Source: a bacterium UBA1790
GTDB taxonomy: Bacteria > Bacteroidota > Bacteroidia > Bacteroidales > Muribaculaceae
DNA length: 6,304 nucleotides
Reading direction: 5' to 3'
Assembly: GCA_002314465.1 (NCBI GenBank)
Contig: DCGA01000038.1
Coordinates: forward strand, 1-6,304
Each line of letters starts with the position of its first letter. Within the stretch, counting starts at the first letter, position 1. This document shows, piece by piece, positions 5,646-6,304 of the stretch. The notes beneath the pieces are model-generated. The model was not told where the DNA came from, searched no databases, and saw only the letters and a list, made by a program, of their open reading frames with translations. Position numbers and translations under genes: made by a program.

Positions 5646-6304
5646 TTATTTAATATGTACAGTGTGGAAGGAGTGAGCCTTGAGCACTGTGTTGAGGTAC
5701 TGGCCGCCCACCTTTACGCTGATATTGCGGTCGTCGTTAGAGCGATTGACCATCATCACGACCTTAGAGCCATCCTCGTTGCCAAAGGCGAGAACATCGT
5801 CGCGGTCGGTAGTCTCGAGGCGCACCGAACCGGGGTTAACCCAGTGGCACAGATGCTTCATGAGGTAGAACTCGGGATTGTAAGTCACAGTCTGTGTCTC
5901 GGGGTCAACCGAAACAAGGGCATTCTGCTTCCAGCCCCAGGGGCTCACGTTACCCTTGCTGAGAACCATATTCCAGTAAGAGAATACCACGCAGCCGTTG
6001 CGCAGGTAATGGCTCATCTGCCACCATGTGTGCTCGGCAGCACCCCAGTCGTTAGAGCCGTTGCCACACTCGGCCTCGGTGTGCATCATCTATAGGTTGG
6101 GGTATTCCTTGTAGATGTGGGGAAGCGCACGATTGCCGTCCCACTGGAAACCCTCGCCAGCCCAGTACTTCTTGGCCTTGGGGTCGTCAAGGGCTGTGCG
6201 GCTCCATGCGGGATTATCGCGGTTGCATGTGCCCAGGTAAATCTCGGTGTCGAGACCGTCCTGCTCAAAACGCGGGCCCAGGAAATTGCCTACGAAGTAA
6301 GAGA
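5646..6304 (-). pseudogene. Family 30 glycoside hydrolase, C-terminal part, interrupted by in-frame TAG (partial)
   Basis: Reading leftward from codon 6302, 70 codons, then TAG (6090-6092), then 147 codons to TAA (5646-5648) stay in one frame. Before the stop: FLGPRFEQDGLDTEIYLGT, GFQWDG and HIYKEYPNL. After it: MMHTEAECGNGSNDW, where the Glu of HTE (6075-6077) matches the GH30 nucleophile, then the WNMVLSKG and SPWGWKQNALVSVD barrel-end motifs, YNPEFYLMKHLCHWVNPGS, and the C-terminal beta-sandwich ending TVHIK. GH30 enzymes are retaining beta-glycanases or beta-glycosidases acting on beta-1,6-glucan, xylan or glucosylceramide; the subfamily is not determinable here. The acid/base Glu and any signal peptide lie beyond the right edge. 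If TAG ends translation, the product loses its nucleophile and beta-sandwich and should be dead. The 31-bp gap to the GH3 gene suggests one transcript. Family call is strong; broken status depends on the base call at 6090-6092. Confidence 0.85.
6090..6092 (-). other. In-frame amber codon in GH30, five codons before the nucleophile
   Basis: The plus strand reads CTA, which is TAG on the minus strand, in the context AAC CTA TAG ATG ATG CAC ACC GAG. Codons on both sides align to GH30 (YPNL-x-MMHTE) without a gap, so one variable residue is replaced by a stop. A CAG (Gln) codon would need a single transition and AAG (Lys) a single transversion. Both other visible stop codons on this strand, and that of the plus-strand gene, are TAA. 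Confidence 0.9.

Noticed and set aside
6090..6092. Genome-wide reassignment of TAG to an amino acid
   Set aside because: The window has only one such codon, in otherwise ordinary bacterial metabolic genes. TAG recoding is known in some gut phages, but nothing here is phage-like.
5655..6095. Plus-strand ORF of 146 codons opposite the GH30 fragment
   Set aside because: The minus-strand frame carries unmistakable GH30 motifs; the plus-strand product is another composition shadow.

Overview
The window looks like a chromosomal segment from a gut-type Bacteroidales bacterium (Prevotella/Muribaculaceae/Bacteroides-like). This rests on the gene content (a secreted GLUG-repeat protein ending in a type I dockerin pair, a PA14-containing GH3 and a GH30), on weak or absent Shine-Dalgarno sequences, and on intergenic repeats that resemble Bacteroidetes repeats. 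No marker gene is present, so the genus is an inference.

Layout. Positions 1-2873 (+) hold the 3' part of a large extracellular protein. Its reading frame is already open at the left edge, so the true start lies upstream. Positions 2874-3049 are a convergent intergenic region rich in small structures: five tandem 8-bp units, a GGGC-GAA-GCCC hairpin, a strong intrinsic terminator that works for the minus strand, and a perfect 8-bp palindrome with a TTTAGGGTGAGG tail. Positions 3050-5614 (-) encode a complete secreted family 3 glycoside hydrolase with a PA14 domain inserted in its second catalytic-fold domain. Only 31 bp separate it from positions 5646-6304 (-), the 3' end of a family 30 glycoside hydrolase that continues past the right edge.

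How they may work together. The GH30 and GH3 genes are co-directional and close enough to share a transcript. A GH30 endo- or exo-enzyme followed by a GH3 beta-glycosidase suits stepwise breakdown of a beta-linked glycan. Beta-1,6-glucan is one precedent in Bacteroides, but substrate cannot be read from this sequence. No SusC/SusD pair or regulator lies within the window. The dockerin/GLUG protein is convergent and need not belong to the same system.

Most notable observation. The GH30 frame is interrupted by a single in-frame TAG at 6090-6092, five codons before the predicted catalytic nucleophile Glu. Frame and family homology continue on both sides, so this is a nonsense codon and not a frameshift. 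It could be a recent inactivating mutation, a sequence error, or, less likely, readthrough or reinitiation at the two ATG codons that follow it directly.
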